Assembly (NCBI GenBank): GCA_020056155.1
Contig: JAGVII010000690.1
Coordinates: 1-8,631 of the forward strand
From: Afipia sp.
Lineage (GTDB): Bacteria > Pseudomonadota > Alphaproteobacteria > Rhizobiales > Xanthobacteraceae
DNA: 8,631 bases
Direction of reading: 5' to 3'
Below, in pieces: positions 8,174 to 8,631 of the stretch (position 1 is the first letter of the stretch; every line of letters begins with the position of its first letter). The notes below the pieces were generated by a model. It saw only the letters and a list, made by a program, of their open reading frames with translations, did not search any database and was not told where the DNA came from. Both the position numbers and the translations under genes were made by a program.

Positions 8174-8491
8174 ATGATCCGCGGGTTTTTTCGTCTGATC
8201 GGGCTGTTTCTGTTGGTCATCGGCTTCCTGTCGCTGGTTTACGACGGGGCCCGGACCATTGCCGACCAGGCGCTGCGGATCACGCGGCTTGGTGAGTTGT
8301 GGAACGACATCAATCAGGCCAGCCAGCAGTCGTTTCAGGCCATGGTCGAGGGCGTCTCGCCGCTGCTCTGGAACAGCGTGATGAAGCTGCTGCTCAACCA
8401 GCCGGCCTGGGCCGTGTTGGGCATTCTGGGCATCCTGCTGATGCTGCTGTTCCGGCCCAGCAAGCCGCTGATCGGCTATTCGCGGAATTGA
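8174..8491 (+). CDS. small predicted inner-membrane protein, function unknown
   Basis: The 105-residue product has two hydrophobic segments, about residues 5-23 (FFRLIGLFLLVIGFLSLVY) and 77-93 (PAWAVLGILGILLMLLF). They are joined by a hydrophilic, probably helical stretch of about 53 residues. Basic residues at the N-terminus (MIRGFFR) and after the second segment (RPSKPLIGYSRN) suggest that both ends lie in the cytoplasm and the loop in the periplasm. The ATG at 8174 follows AGGGGGTGAACG, a good ribosome-binding site. The protein is intact and its codon use resembles that of its neighbours. I think similar small proteins occur near rpsT in related genomes, but I cannot assign a family. It is transcribed away from rpsT, so no operon partner is visible within the window. 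Confidence 0.8.
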   Translation: MIRGFFRLIGLFLLVIGFLSLVYDGARTIADQALRITRLGELWNDINQASQQSFQAMVEGVSPLLWNSVMKLLLNQPAWAVLGILGILLMLLFRPSKPLIGYSRN

Positions 8492-8561
8492 CCGGCGGCG
8501 GTTCTCCCAGCGGCCTGAATCTACGAACGCGGTCGCCGGAATTTCAAGAGGCGATGCCAAA

Positions 8562-8620
8562 TATATGATGAGCGGTGGATGCGTAACGTCCTGACACGAA
8601 GGACGTAAAGCCATCATATA
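8562..8620. repeat. nested inverted repeat downstream of the small membrane gene
   Basis: An outer perfect 9-bp pair TATATGATG (8562-8570) and CATCATATA (8612-8620) encloses an inner perfect 7-bp pair ACGTCCT (8586-8592) and AGGACGT (8600-8606) with a 7-base loop. No U-tract follows on either strand. It begins about 70 bases after the stop codon of the small membrane gene and may belong to the control region of a gene beyond the window edge. Confidence 0.5.
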
Positions 8621-8631
8621 GAGAGACGCGA

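Overview
The window is a chromosomal replication-initiation cluster from an alphaproteobacterium, most likely a member of the Bradyrhizobium/Rhodopseudomonas/Nitrobacter/Afipia group (Nitrobacteraceae). The grounds are the gene order rpsT, dnaA, dnaN, recF, gyrB, the protein sequences, the moderately high GC content, and two cloverleaf-like intergenic repeats with CGTCAT/ATGACG ends, a style I associate with that group. The genus call is an inference from memory of the families; no search was run.

Layout: positions 1-7866 are read almost entirely from the minus strand. In transcription order they are rpsT (S20), a gap of about 1.2 kb, dnaA, dnaN, recF, and gyrB, whose 3' end lies outside the window. 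To the right of rpsT, one gene runs the other way: a 105-residue protein with two predicted membrane segments (8174-8491), divergent from rpsT. The last 140 bases hold a nested inverted repeat and no gene that I can support.

DnaA opens the origin, DnaN is the sliding clamp, RecF loads RecA at gaps and stalled forks, and GyrB is the ATPase subunit of gyrase. S20 is a ribosomal protein whose gene commonly lies next to dnaA in this group. The cluster is ordinary in gene content. What deserves a second look is between the genes: a dyad-rich, partly AT-rich stretch with clustered GANTC sites between rpsT and dnaA (7183-7290); a 40-codon ORF with a very strong ribosome-binding site upstream of dnaA; an uncertain dnaA start; a perfect 11-bp inverted repeat over the dnaA stop codon; a long rpsT leader with a 15-bp stem; a DnaA-box match upstream of gyrB; and the two cloverleaf repeats flanking recF. 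I did not find an undescribed multi-gene system, mobile element, CRISPR array or tRNA/rRNA gene.
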